DNA from: Cafeteria roenbergensis
Lineage: Eukaryota; Sar; Bigyra; Bicosoecida; Cafeteriaceae
NCBI GenBank assembly: GCA_008330645.1
Contig: VLTN01000003.1
Coordinates: 806,001-870,000, forward strand
Direction of reading: 5' to 3'
DNA length: 64,000 nucleotides
Part shown: positions 44,574-54,092 of the stretch, one piece after another
How positions within the stretch are numbered: the first letter of the stretch is position 1
Layout of the letters: the number at the start of each line of letters is the position of its first letter
The notes under the pieces: model-generated
What the model was told of the DNA's origin: nothing
The model's database searches: none
What the model saw: the letters and a program-made list of their open reading frames with translations, nothing else
Program-made: the position numbers and the translations under genes

Positions 44574-46880
44574 TCACGCATCTCGCGGCCTTCGCTCTTC
44601 CATGCGCCTCGGGCCGTTGGTGGAGAAATCAATCTGCTGAAAGCCAAGCTTGAGAGCCGGAGAGTCGGGGGCGAGGCGGAAGTCCCGCTCGGCTGGGTTG
44701 CCGAACAGCGGGTCGGCGACGACGGAGTGGACATCTTTGCCCGACTGCTGCCACTGCGCGAACGACACAGGGCTTTGGGACGGCCCGAACGGCAGGTCAG
44801 TCTTGTTCGTCGTGCTCCAGTACACGTTGCTGGCAAACGTGTCATGGGCGAGGCCCGTCTTGGCGACAGTGAAGAACGGCGCGCTGAAGGGTTGGTTGAG
44901 CAGCACAACGTTTCGCACGAAGGAGAAGGAGGAGAGGCTGTACTTGCCGTTGCCCGGCCCGGCCACGGAGGAGCGGATCCCGGCATTGTCGCAGTTCGGC
45001 GCGTCGTCGCAGGGCCAGGCGCCCGGGAACGCCAGAATGTTGTTCTCAAAGCGGTTGTCGAGGCCGTAGTGCTGCGGCAACCGAGAGCGACGCGATGCGT
45101 AGCGAACCGAAGCGATGGGGCAGCATCAGGCGCGGAGTTGAACTGGAGCGCGCGCGCGGGGGGGGGGGGGTGGCACAGCAGGTGCATGTCACCGGCCCGC
45201 GACCGCGGTGCGCGCGCAACGCTCGAGCCATTGCGCGCGGCTCACTTGGTGGACGCCGGCGCTCTTGGTCACAGTGGCGAGGTTGTTCGTGAAGGTGATG
45301 TCGCTACTCCCCTCGTCCGTGTAGTATCCCCAGCCGCCGTACCCCCGCGAGTGCACGTTCCAGCATTGGTTGTTGTCCACCAGGGTGCCGGGCTGCGCGC
45401 CCAGCGTGTAGACGCAGCCGCCGTCGCTGAGCTTGCCCGAGAAGACGTCGTGGAGGTCGTTGAACGTGATGCGAACGGCGCGCACCGTGGTGGGGGAGTA
45501 ACCCCAGGTCCAGCCCGAGGACACGGCCGTGTAGCTGACCGGCCCGATGTCGTTGTGAGTGATGTTGACAAACGCTGCGTTCTGCACGAGCACGCCTGGC
45601 CCCGCCGCCTCGACCTCGCCCGTGAACTGGATGACGCTGTCGGCCACGGACACGCGCTCCGGCTGCGCCGCCGTGGACGAGGAGCCGATGCGCACGCCGC
45701 CAGCTCCCAAGTGGCGGAGGAGCGCAAAGTCGACGGCCACGTCCGAGGACCCGCTGTCGATCCACACGCCGTAGTGGCCGGTCAGCTGCACGCTCACGTT
45801 GTAGAACGTCACGCCGCTGACGTCCGTGAGGTGGATCGCCGCGGCCAGCCCGTCGGCGTCCGACTGCGCGTTGCAGCCCGACGGTAGGCAGGCGCTCAGG
45901 TCGCTGGCCGTGTGCTGGAACCAGAGGGCGTCGAACGCCACGTTCGCCACCCTCGCCCCTGCAGGGGCGTTGACGTTGAGCAGCGTGGTCAGGTTGCCGA
46001 CTCCAAAGTCCCCCGGCCGCACTGTTTCACCCGCGAAGGGCCGGTAGAGCACGTAGCGGCCCTTCCCCGAGGCGGAGTCGTCAATCACGCTGAAGGTGCC
46101 GGGCTGCAGGGCGCTGCCCCCCTGGAGGTTCTGCAGGTAGTACTGCTGGAAACAGGCTCCGTCGCAGGCAGTCACAGCGTCGTACGCGAAGCTCAGCGTA
46201 TTCGTAGCCGGGTCCCACCCGCTGCCGGGCTGCAGCGGCGACAGGGACGACGTCCACGAGTGGTAGACGACGGCCTCCGCCTGCGCCAGGTCCGCCTGCG
46301 AGAAGTTGGCCAGCTGGCCCTCGGGAACGGTCATGGTGCGCTTGCTCAGGGACCTGTACGTCAGAGTGGGCGTGCGGGACAGCTCGCGGCCGTAGGACCC
46401 GACGGTTTCGCCGTTGCCCCCGGGGTTCATCCTGAAAAGGCGCCTGCAGCGGCCCGGGCAGTTGACGGAAGCCGGAATTCGCATTGCGACCGTGCCGTCG
46501 GCGTTGTGGACGACGTCCTCCAGGAGGGCGGCCCCGCTGAAGGTAATATGGGCGCCAGGGTCCTCCCCCTTGAACGTCACGGACGAGCCGCCCGCGTCCC
46601 CGCCTGATTCGGGCGTGAGCGTGATGGGGCTGCTGAGGAGATACGTCCCGTAGGCCACGTTCACCGTGACGTCCGACGGCAGGGGCGAGGCCGCCCCGCC
46701 CGGGCCACGCAGAGAAGCGACGTACTCGAGAGCGCGCTGCGGTGTCCGCCACGGGGCCGCTTTGGTTCCGGCGCCGGAGTCTGAGCCGGTGGGCGAGATC
46801 CAAACGCTCTTCCCAGAGGCCGCCGTCCCGGCCGTTGATGCCGCCAGCGCGATGAGCAGCATCGAGACGATCGACCACAT
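44574..46880 (-). CDS. Secreted right-handed parallel beta-helix protein
   Basis: Two exons, complement(44574-45071, 45246-46880), give 710 residues. A clear signal peptide opens the protein (MWSIVSMLLIALAAS). The body starts VWISPTGSDSGAGT and AAPWRTPQRALEYV, the entry motif of pectate-lyase-like beta-helices. Then come many short strands with N/G turns (FVNITHNDIGPVSYT, VRITFNDLHDVF). The intron (GTGAGC...CGCAG, 174 bp, phase 0) splits TKSAGVHQ from HYGLDNRFENNILAF, a conserved block of secreted bacterial beta-helix proteins, some assigned to glycoside hydrolase family 141. The end (ADPLFGNPAERDFRLAPDS) is likewise typical. Likely an extracellular polysaccharide-active enzyme; the substrate is unknown. 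Other beta-helix lyases are possible. Cysteines around residues 150 and 240 could form disulfides. Confidence 0.75.
45158..45170 (+). repeat. G13 run in the beta-helix gene intron
   Basis: A homopolymer of about 13 G, read as C13 in the minus-strand intron, about 90 nt before its acceptor. It may act as part of a pyrimidine-rich tract; its length is uncertain. Confidence 0.85.
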
Positions 46881-47831
46881 CCGCCCCCGGCGACGCAGGG
46901 TCGTGGTCGGCTCGCGGTGGCGCAGGTGCAGCCAGGTGCAACTCGCGAGGCGAGTGGAGCAGAGCCACGGCAACCGCCCCAGCCGCAGCTTGCAGGCCGG
47001 CGAGAGGGCGGCACACCAGTGCAGGGGCGCGCCGGCGCCGCAGCCAGCGGCTTCGTGATGGGAAACGATCTGGCAACGTGCTGCCCGGAGTTCGGGGGCC
47101 AGTCTGGCGACCGCAAGCAGCCGGACGGGCTCGGCCACTCGTTGTCCACCGCGCAGGTGTCAGTCGGCCAGCTCGACGACGACGTGGTCCGGACTGCCGC
47201 AGACACAGCGGGGCGGCACGAGCAGACCATGGCCAGCCAGAGAGGGCGCCCTCTGGCCCCGGGAAAGGCAGCCGCAGCCGCCGCCGAGGCGCAGGCCGAC
47301 GCAAAGGCAACGTCGAGCTGACACGCTCGCTCCCCTGGCCGGAGCCGCGTGCCGGCCTTGGGCGAGGAAGGGGCACGGGAAAGGAAATGGGGCGCTTCTT
47401 CCTGGCGCTGCGTCATCCATGAGGGTCTTGGCGTGAGCTGGGGGGGGGGTAGGTCCAGCGCTTTCCGCGCCACTGACCGAGGGACGCAGCGCCTTTCGTG
47501 GCAGGATGGAGGCTTGGACGGCCTGAGCTTGGTCGCCGGGCCGCTCTTCGTTTGCGTGCGTGTTGAGTATTTGTGAGGCGCCGCGTGAGCTACGTCTAGC
47601 CCTGGCCGGCGTGGGCTGAATTTCGGCCTCGCAGCGAGTCGACTTGCATCAACCGCGCGAGACCACACCTGCAGCAACACGCCAGCGGCCTTGACAGCGG
47701 AGCCCCCCCGGCCACACGTGCCCGGATGCGCTGACGTTGGGGATTCACACCACTCAGAGGGCGGGGGAGGAGTGAGGGCCCAGCGGGGCTCGGCTTGCCC
47801 GGGGCTGCGCGGGTGGCGCGCCTGGCGTCCC
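46881..47831. other. 951-bp gap, with a possible small gene
   Basis: Lies between the beta-helix start codon and the PLBD stop codon. It should hold the beta-helix promoter and the PLBD 3' UTR. Apart from the small open frame at 47058-47321 described separately, no gene was recognised. A G9 run lies near 47440. Confidence 0.5.
47058..47321 (+). CDS. Possible small protein with N-terminal acylation-type motif
   Basis: ATG at 47058 opens an 87-residue frame beginning MGNDLATCCPEFGG. Gly2 with a Cys pair at 8-9 resembles proteins that are N-myristoylated and palmitoylated at membranes. Residue 6 is Ala rather than the preferred Ser/Thr. The rest is hydrophilic and helical-looking with an Ala-rich tail. 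It would be divergent from the beta-helix gene over 177 bp. Against it: no family match, and the opposite strand is also open here, as expected by chance in this GC-rich DNA. Confidence 0.25.
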   Translation: MGNDLATCCPEFGGQSGDRKQPDGLGHSLSTAQVSVGQLDDDVVRTAADTAGRHEQTMASQRGRPLAPGKAAAAAAEAQADAKATSS

Positions 47832-49975
47832 TCAGAGGGAGGGGATGACCATGCGCTGCCAGTCGAAGTCGAAGACCTCGAACTCGCCCTCGTGCTTGGT
47901 AGCGTTGAGGGCCGGCGTCCACTTGAAGGGGGGCAGCGTGCCGCCCGAGGTGGTGGGGCCGTTGACGATGTCGGCGACCATGCTGCGAACCATGCCGGAG
48001 TCGGCGGCCTTTCCGTCGTAGCAGCCGTTGAGGCTCTGAGGCGTGGCGAGGTCGCCGCGGGAGCAGATGGCGTCCCACGGGTTGTTGTGGCCGTACGGGT
48101 CGGTCTTGTAGTTGTTGGAGCGCATGAGGTCCTTGAAGGAGTCCAGGTCGACGACCTTGCCGTTGTCGCGGCGGAAGATCTGCGCGCGGGGCGCCATCTG
48201 GTAGTTGAGGCCGGAGAGCTGGCCGAGGTTGCCGGCCGTGGCGCCGAAGCGAGCGAGGAGCTCAGGGTAGCCGGAGCGCTGGTAGATCTCCTGGAAGTAG
48301 GGGACGTTGTAGCTGGCCCAGTAGCCCTTGACCAGGTAGTCGGTGACGTCGGCGCCCATGACCAGGCCCGGAATCTGCTCGCTGTACCACAGGGTGCCGT
48401 TGCGGAGGGCCTGGCCGGCGGTGAACTGCTTGTAGTCAACGGTCATGTACGCGTTGTTGTACGTGCTGCAAATACACAGGGGGAGGGGGAGGAGGGAGGG
48501 GACGTGGCTGGGCGGCGCCGGGGGATGCACTCTTCGACTGGGCGCGCATATGGGGGCCGGGAGCGGCAACGGGCGGAGCGCGGCCGGCCCGTCACGCAGG
48601 CCGGCTAGGGCGCGGAGCGATGCGGGCCCCCACGCGCCACGGGGACCGCAGAGGCAGGCGCGGCCAGCTCACCCGCTGTTGTCGGCGCGGATGATGTCCA
48701 CCCAGTCCTTGCCGCTGTTGGCGACGAAGTTTGCGCCGCGCACGCGCTGCCACGCCCAGAGCGACTGGGGGGTCACGTGCACGTAGAGGGCCTTGTTGAA
48801 GACGTTGTTGGTGGTCTGCACCATGCCCAGCTGGGAGGGGGAGTTCATGTAGAAGTCGTCGAGCGAGGAGAGAAGGCCCGGGTAGGAGCTGAAGGCGGTG
48901 TGGGTGCCGGGGAACCCGGAGTCAACCTCGTAGCTCTTGTAGATGCGGACCATGGAGCCGTAGCTGAACCACGCCACGTGGCTCATGTAGAGCTCGGACA
49001 TGTCACCGAGGACCTTGATCAGCGCGCTGCAGTGAGAGTTGTTGCGCACGGTGGCAAGCACCTCGTGCAGGGGCATGGTGTCCCAGTCGGGGGCCATCTT
49101 GGGCATGATGCGGGGGATGAGGTCGAAGAGGTCGCCAGTGGCCTGGAGGAGCTGCCAGTCGTACAGCGTGAGCTGGTCGGCGGGGGCGGCCTGGCTGTTG
49201 TAACCGTCGACGAGGCCGTCGAGCTGCGACACCACGCCGATCATGGCCTGCCAGCGGGGGTCCGACGGGTTGGCTGCCGCCTGGGAGCGCACCCACGCGT
49301 CCTGGGTCTTGAACCACGGCTCGAAGGCGGGCGGCACCGTGTGGTTGGCAAAGTTGCCGTCGATCCACGACTTGATGTTGGTGTAGTGCTGAAGCATGCG
49401 TGCGTGGGTCATGGCTCCCTCGAGGTAGCCCATTGCGCGGAACTGCGAGCCGAACAGCAGCCAAAAGAATGCACAAACAACCGAGCCAAGCAAGGGGCAC
49501 GGGCAAGCGAAGAGGATTGGTGACATCGCGGGAAAAAGCGGCCGAGAGCAAAACCCGCCCGTACCCCGCCTGGCGACCCGATCGAGGCAGGCCCAGGGCC
49601 CGGCGGGGATGCAGCAAACAAGCGCCAGCGCGGCCGAGGCATGCGGCCGCTCTCGGGGGGCAGCCGCCGGAGCAACGGCCAGAGGCAGCCACGGCTACTG
49701 GGCGGCGACACCTCGCGCAAGTTGCACTTTGGCCGCACCTGGTCATTGAGGGTCGCCTGGGGCACGGCGGTGGCCTTAATGGTGAGCTGGCCGAAGCCAG
49801 AGGCCTTGGCGTTTTCTTCTTGGTCGGTGAAGCTTCCGACTGCGATGGCACCGGCGACCTTGACGCCGCTGTGGAAGGCGAGGTTGCCGCTCGAGTCCAT
49901 GGTCACGGAGCCGATGGTTGTGGCGGATGCCACGGCCGCGGCCGCGGCCACGAGGATGGCGCTGATACCCCGCAT
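47832..49975 (-). CDS. Phospholipase B-like lysosomal/secreted hydrolase (PLBD family)
   Basis: Three exons, complement(47832-48465, 48673-49442, 49739-49975), give 546 residues, normal for PLBD1/PLBD2/Dictyostelium PlbA. Signal peptide at residues 1-18 (ISAILVAAAAAVASA). Blocks: GYLEGAMTHARMLQHYTNI, then NNSHCSALIKVLGDMSELYM, whose Cys is the N-terminal nucleophile exposed by self-cleavage in this Ntn-hydrolase family, HVAWFSYGSMVRIYKSYEVD, MVQTTNNVFNKALY, TYNNAYMTVDYKQF (across intron 2) and NPWDAICSRGDL. Intron 1 starts GTGCGG; both introns preserve frame (phases 0 and 2). N-glycosylation-type sites (NHT, NNS, NGT, NAT) suit a lysosomal or secreted enzyme. Substrate (acyl chains of phospholipids or N-acylated molecules) is from family knowledge only. 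Head to head with RPT6. Confidence 0.92.
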
Positions 49976-50170
49976 GAAGCAAGGCCGGTCGCCGCCCTCG
50001 AGCGGTCGATGAGTGCACCGGCGCGCGGCGGCAACGCTCGCAGCGCGGTGTCGCCGCCGGCAGAGCTGGCCCAGCATGGCCAAGGCGCGCCGGATTGGCG
50101 GGCGCTGCCGGCAGGCGAGCGCCCCGGCTGCTCGGCCACAGGCTCCGCCAGCTTCGGGCCGCCGGTTGCG
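49976..50170. promoter_or_regulatory. Probable bidirectional promoter, PLBD / RPT6
   Basis: 195 bp between divergent start codons of a hydrolase gene and a proteasome ATPase gene. No TATA-like or other known element was recognised; the assignment is by position. Confidence 0.45.
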
Positions 50171-51989
50171 ATGGCCTCCTCCTCAGCTGCGGCTGCTGCC
50201 GAGGTGGAATCGCGGGACGAGGGGCTCACGACGTACTACCAGTCGAGCCTGGACGCGCTCGAGCTGCAGATTCGGCAGAAGCAGCTCAACCTGCGCCGCC
50301 TGGAGGCCCAGCGCAACGAGATCAACACCAAGGGTGAGAGCGGCACGGGGGCGCTCCCTCCCCAGCGGGCCGGCTGCTGGTCGGGGGGCCGTTCCAGCCG
50401 CTCGGCGCGGCGGCCAGCGCGGCCGCGGCAGTTCGCAGTGGAATTGCTCTGCGCCCCGGCCCCGGGCGCTGCGCTGCGCCTGCTCGGGGAGCAAAGTCGC
50501 CCATGCGGGGCCCAAACGGCTGCGCACGCCAGTCTGCGGCGCTTCATTGTCGGGGAAGGGCGCGAGCGGCCCTGTGGCGGCCGCGCTCCGGCCGCTGCTT
50601 CTCTCCGCTGGCCGGCGCGGCACTTGCCACCGTCCGCGTGGCCCCCTCCCCCTCGGCCTCGCAGTTCGGCTGCTTCGCGAGGAGCTGTTCAAGCTGCAGG
50701 AGCCTGCGAGCAACATTGGCGAGGTCGTGAAGCAGATGGGCAAGGACAGGGTCTTGGTCAAGGTGAGCCCGAGCCTGCGCGACTCCCTGAGGTCTCGCCG
50801 ACCCCACTAGCCGCAGTGCCGCTTGCGAGCCTCACACTTGCTCCCCCCAAGTCCGGGTCATGTACGCTCGCCGCAGGTCGGGTCTGACGGCAAGTACATC
50901 GTCGAGGTGGAGAAGCCGCTCAAGATCAGCGACTGCGTTCCCAACACGCGCGTGGCGCTCCGCTCCGACAGCTACGCCCTGCACCGCATCCTCCCCAGCA
51001 AGGTGGATCCGCTCGTCAGTCTGATGCGGGTGGAGAAGGTCCCGGACGCCACGTACGACATGGTCGGCGGCTTGAGCAAGCAGATCCAGGAGATGAAGGA
51101 GGTGATCGAGCTCCCGATCAAGCACCCGGAGCTCTTCGAAGCCCTCGGCGTCGCCCAGCCCAAGGGAATCCTCATGTACGGCCCGCCGGGCACCGGAAAG
51201 ACGCTTCTTGCCCGCGCCGTTGCGCACCATACCGATTGCACCTTCATTCGCGTGAGCGGCTCGGAGCTCGTGCAAAAGTACATCGGCGAGGGGTCCCGCA
51301 TGGTGCGCGAGCTCTTCGTCATGGCGCGCGAAAAGGCCCCATCCATCATCTTCATGGATGAGGTGGATTCCATCGGCGGGAAGCGCTCCGACTCTGGCCG
51401 AGGCGACAGCGAGGTGCAGCGCACGATGCTCGAGCTCCTCAACCAGCTGGACGGCTTCGAGCCCTCCCAAAACATCAAGGTGGTCATGGCCACGAACCGC
51501 ATCGACATCCTGGACCCAGCGCTGCTTCGCCCAGTGAGCACCCCCCCGCCTGGCACCCGCCGTCTGCCTCATCAGCGCGCTCTCGTGTTGGGCCGCTCGC
51601 CACTGCTTGCGCCGTGCGTCGTGTCGTGTGCGCTATCCCTGCCTTGCTTTGCCTCTCTCTTGTCCCTCGCTTCCGGTGCACTCGCCGCGCAGGGCCGGAT
51701 CGACCGCAAGGTGGAATTCCCTGCTCCGAACGAGGAGAGCCGCGAGCACATTCTCAAGATCCACAGCCGCAAGATGAACCTCATGCGCGGCATTGACCTC
51801 CGCAAGGTCGCGCGCATGATGGAGAACGCGACGGGTGCCGAGTGCAAGGGCGTTTGCACCGAGGCTGGCATGTTTGCGCTGCGCGAGCGCCGCATCCACG
51901 TCACGCAGGAGGACTTTGAGATGGCAGTGGGCAAGGTGTTGCGCAAGGACAGCGACAAGAACGTGTCCGCCATGCAGCTGTTCCGCTGA
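50171..51989 (+). CDS. PSMC5: 26S proteasome regulatory ATPase RPT6 (PSMC5)
   Basis: Four exons, join(50171-50333, 50665-50762, 50877-51533, 51693-51989), give 404 residues (human 406). One of six AAA+ ATPases of the 19S base that unfold ubiquitinated substrates. N-terminal coiled coil ([20 protein letters not shown]), an OB domain around [16 protein letters not shown], Walker A GPPGTGKT, Walker [10 protein letters not shown], second region of homology [15 protein letters not shown] split by intron 3 from GRIDRKVEF, and the C-terminal [19 protein letters not shown]6-specific text ([29 protein letters not shown]) separates it from RPT1-5. The tail is LFR rather than the WK/LWK of animals. Introns are 331, 114 and 159 bp. 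Confidence 0.97.
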
Positions 51990-52178
51990 GTCGCGCCGCT
52001 CCCACTGGGTGAGAGCGACATGCCCCCCAATGGTCGCCGGCCAGCGATTCGCGCGTGGCTGGCGTGTGCCCGCCTCGCCCTGCCCTTGACTGTGTGTGCG
52101 CATTGCGTGTTCGGCCGGGGGTTCGAACCGAGCCTCTCAGCCGCAAGGCCGGCTGCGATGGGCTTGTCGACGAGCGCC

Positions 52179-53621
52179 TCACGCATCGCAAGCTGGCAGG
52201 CGGTAGAGCTGCAGGCACTCCACTACCACGCCGGTTGACGCAAGGTCAGCAGGGGACTCCGCGGATGCGAAGCCTATCCGCAAAGCCGCCTCCGCGCTTG
52301 GCAGCACGGGGCTGCCGACAGGCGACGCCTCCTCTGGCAGCAGCTCTGCCATGAGCACGCCGTCTTCGGTGCGCGGCTGCACGGTCCAACCAGCTTCCGA
52401 GAGCGCCGCGTCCGCGCGCGCGGCGATGGCAGCGACGCCGGCATGCGGGCGCACGCTCACCTTGCTGCGGCGAAACGTGGGCAGCACGCCCGCGCCTCCG
52501 AGGCAGAGAGGAACGGTCGGCGGAGCGAGCAGCGCCAGCGGGCTGGCCAACGAGGCGAGCGCGCGGGCGGTGGCAGGGTCCATAGGTGGTGCGTCCCCGG
52601 ATGCGCAGGCGGCCGCGTCCGGCGAGGCTGCGAGGGCCAGGCTGCCCCTGACGAGCGGCAGCACCCAGCGAGACTCGCGGCAGTGAGCGCCAGAGGCGGA
52701 GTCGCCCGGACGCGAGCGCAGAGGCACCCCCAGCATGAACGTCTGCCGCAGAAGGGCGGGCGACCCGGCCGGCTCGGCGGCCGTCGACGCCGCAGCGGGG
52801 CGGGAGTCGAGCGCCGCTGCGTCCGGAGCTGGCCTGGCGCGAGTGCGGCGCTGGCGCTGGCCGAGGGGCTTGGACGCAGCGTCTGCGACTGGCAGCGACG
52901 GCGGCGCAGCAACGGAGGACCCAGGGTCCGATGCGCTTCGCTCGCGGCTGAGCCCTGGGGCGAAGGGGCTCGCCGTCGGTGCAGCCCTGCGCAGCGCGTG
53001 TCGCGTCGCGGCGTCGTCCTCGGAGAGCCGTGAGACGCTTCCGTCCGAGCAGGCCGTTGAGCCACCACGCGGGGACGAAGCATCTGCCGCCCGGCCCTTT
53101 CCCGCAGCGAAGGGGGGGCGCTTGGCTGCCACCAGCACAGCTGCTGGCGCCACAGCTGCTGGCGCCGCCGCGGCGGCGGTCGCAGCGGCGGCGGTCGCAG
53201 CGGCGGCTTCGTGTTCCTCCGCTTCCTCCTCGGGACCCGAGCCACCCTCTGCACGTGCTGCGGCGCCAAGCTCTGTCCTTTGTGCAGCCTCGGCCTCCTC
53301 GGCGTCCCGCTTGGCGTCGATGGCGGACACAACTCCGGGGAGCGTGCGGCCTGCTCCCCCAGCAGTTCCGAAGACCAGGTCGAGGCGCACGTCCTTCTGC
53401 CAAATCGGGACGCCGCGGTACCGGAACCACTGAATCCGGTGCTCCGGGACGTCTTGCCACACGGCATCGTCGGCATTGAAGGGCTCCTCGAGCACGCCCA
53501 CAAAGCGGTCGAGGTACCCGACGCTAAAGCCCTCCTCAGGCAGTGACGCGTCCCACAGAAGGCGCTTGATCACATCCGCCGCGGTCCGCATTCGGGGCTT
53601 CTTCTTTGAGGGGCCCGACAT
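52179..53621 (-). CDS. MJ1316/DUF504-domain protein (RNA end-recognition type)
   Basis: Single exon, 480 residues, starting at the ATG before a Lys/Arg patch (SKKKPRMRTA). Residues about 13-85 form an MJ1316 (DUF504) domain: ADVIKRLLWDASLPEEGFSV, GYLDRFVGVLEEPF, then VPEHRIQWFRYRGVPIWQKD and VRLDLVFG. This domain is found in archaeal proteins and in animal LENG9, and has been proposed to recognise cyclic-phosphate or similar RNA ends. The middle is Ala/Ser-rich and disordered. The C-terminal about 120 residues (KVSVRPHAGVAAIAARADAA; GVVVECLQLYRLPAC) look folded, loosely like a KA1-type domain, but this is unproven. Function is inferred only from the N-terminal domain. Convergent with RPT6. 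Confidence 0.7.
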   Translation of the reverse strand: MSGPSKKKPRMRTAADVIKRLLWDASLPEEGFSVGYLDRFVGVLEEPFNADDAVWQDVPEHRIQWFRYRGVPIWQKDVRLDLVFGTAGGAGRTLPGVVSAIDAKRDAEEAEAAQRTELGAAARAEGGSGPEEEAEEHEAAAATAAAATAAAAAPAAVAPAAVLVAAKRPPFAAGKGRAADASSPRGGSTACSDGSVSRLSEDDAATRHALRRAAPTASPFAPGLSRERSASDPGSSVAAPPSLPVADAASKPLGQRQRRTRARPAPDAAALDSRPAAASTAAEPAGSPALLRQTFMLGVPLRSRPGDSASGAHCRESRWVLPLVRGSLALAASPDAAACASGDAPPMDPATARALASLASPLALLAPPTVPLCLGGAGVLPTFRRSKVSVRPHAGVAAIAARADAALSEAGWTVQPRTEDGVLMAELLPEEASPVGSPVLPSAEAALRIGFASAESPADLASTGVVVECLQLYRLPACDA

Positions 53622-54092
53622 GGGCCTCGCGCCACGCGCAGGGAGTTTGGCTGCGGGACAAGCGCAGCAAGGCAGATGCGAACCAACGCGCCGGCTTGAC
53701 CTTGCAGGCTCTCGCACCGCCGCCAGGCCAATGTCCCGGACGAAAATGAATAACAATGCCACCAAGGGAAGCCAATGGCCAGAGGCGCCGGGGGCCGGGG
53801 CCGCAGCAAGCCCGAACAAGGAATGCGGAACGCGACCAGAAAAATTTCAGCCTGCAGCTTTCCGCGAGACCCCCGACGGAAGCAACTCGAATCGAGTCCC
53901 CCCGCCGCCCCCCACCCGTCCCAACACCTGCCACACAGGTCTACCGCGACCGCTATTGGGGTTCGCGCGCGCTTCGGGGACGCGGGCGGCTCACGGCTTG
54001 GCGACGATTCAAGAGTGCGGCGGGTCGACGGAGCAGCTCCCGGCAGAGCCGGCACCGCAGGCAGAGAGACGCTCGAATGCGACCAGCCGCTC

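Noticed and set aside
52105-52150. tRNA-like GGTTCGAACC box
   Set aside because: The flanking bases cannot form a T-stem, and no A-box or acceptor stem is present at tRNA spacing.
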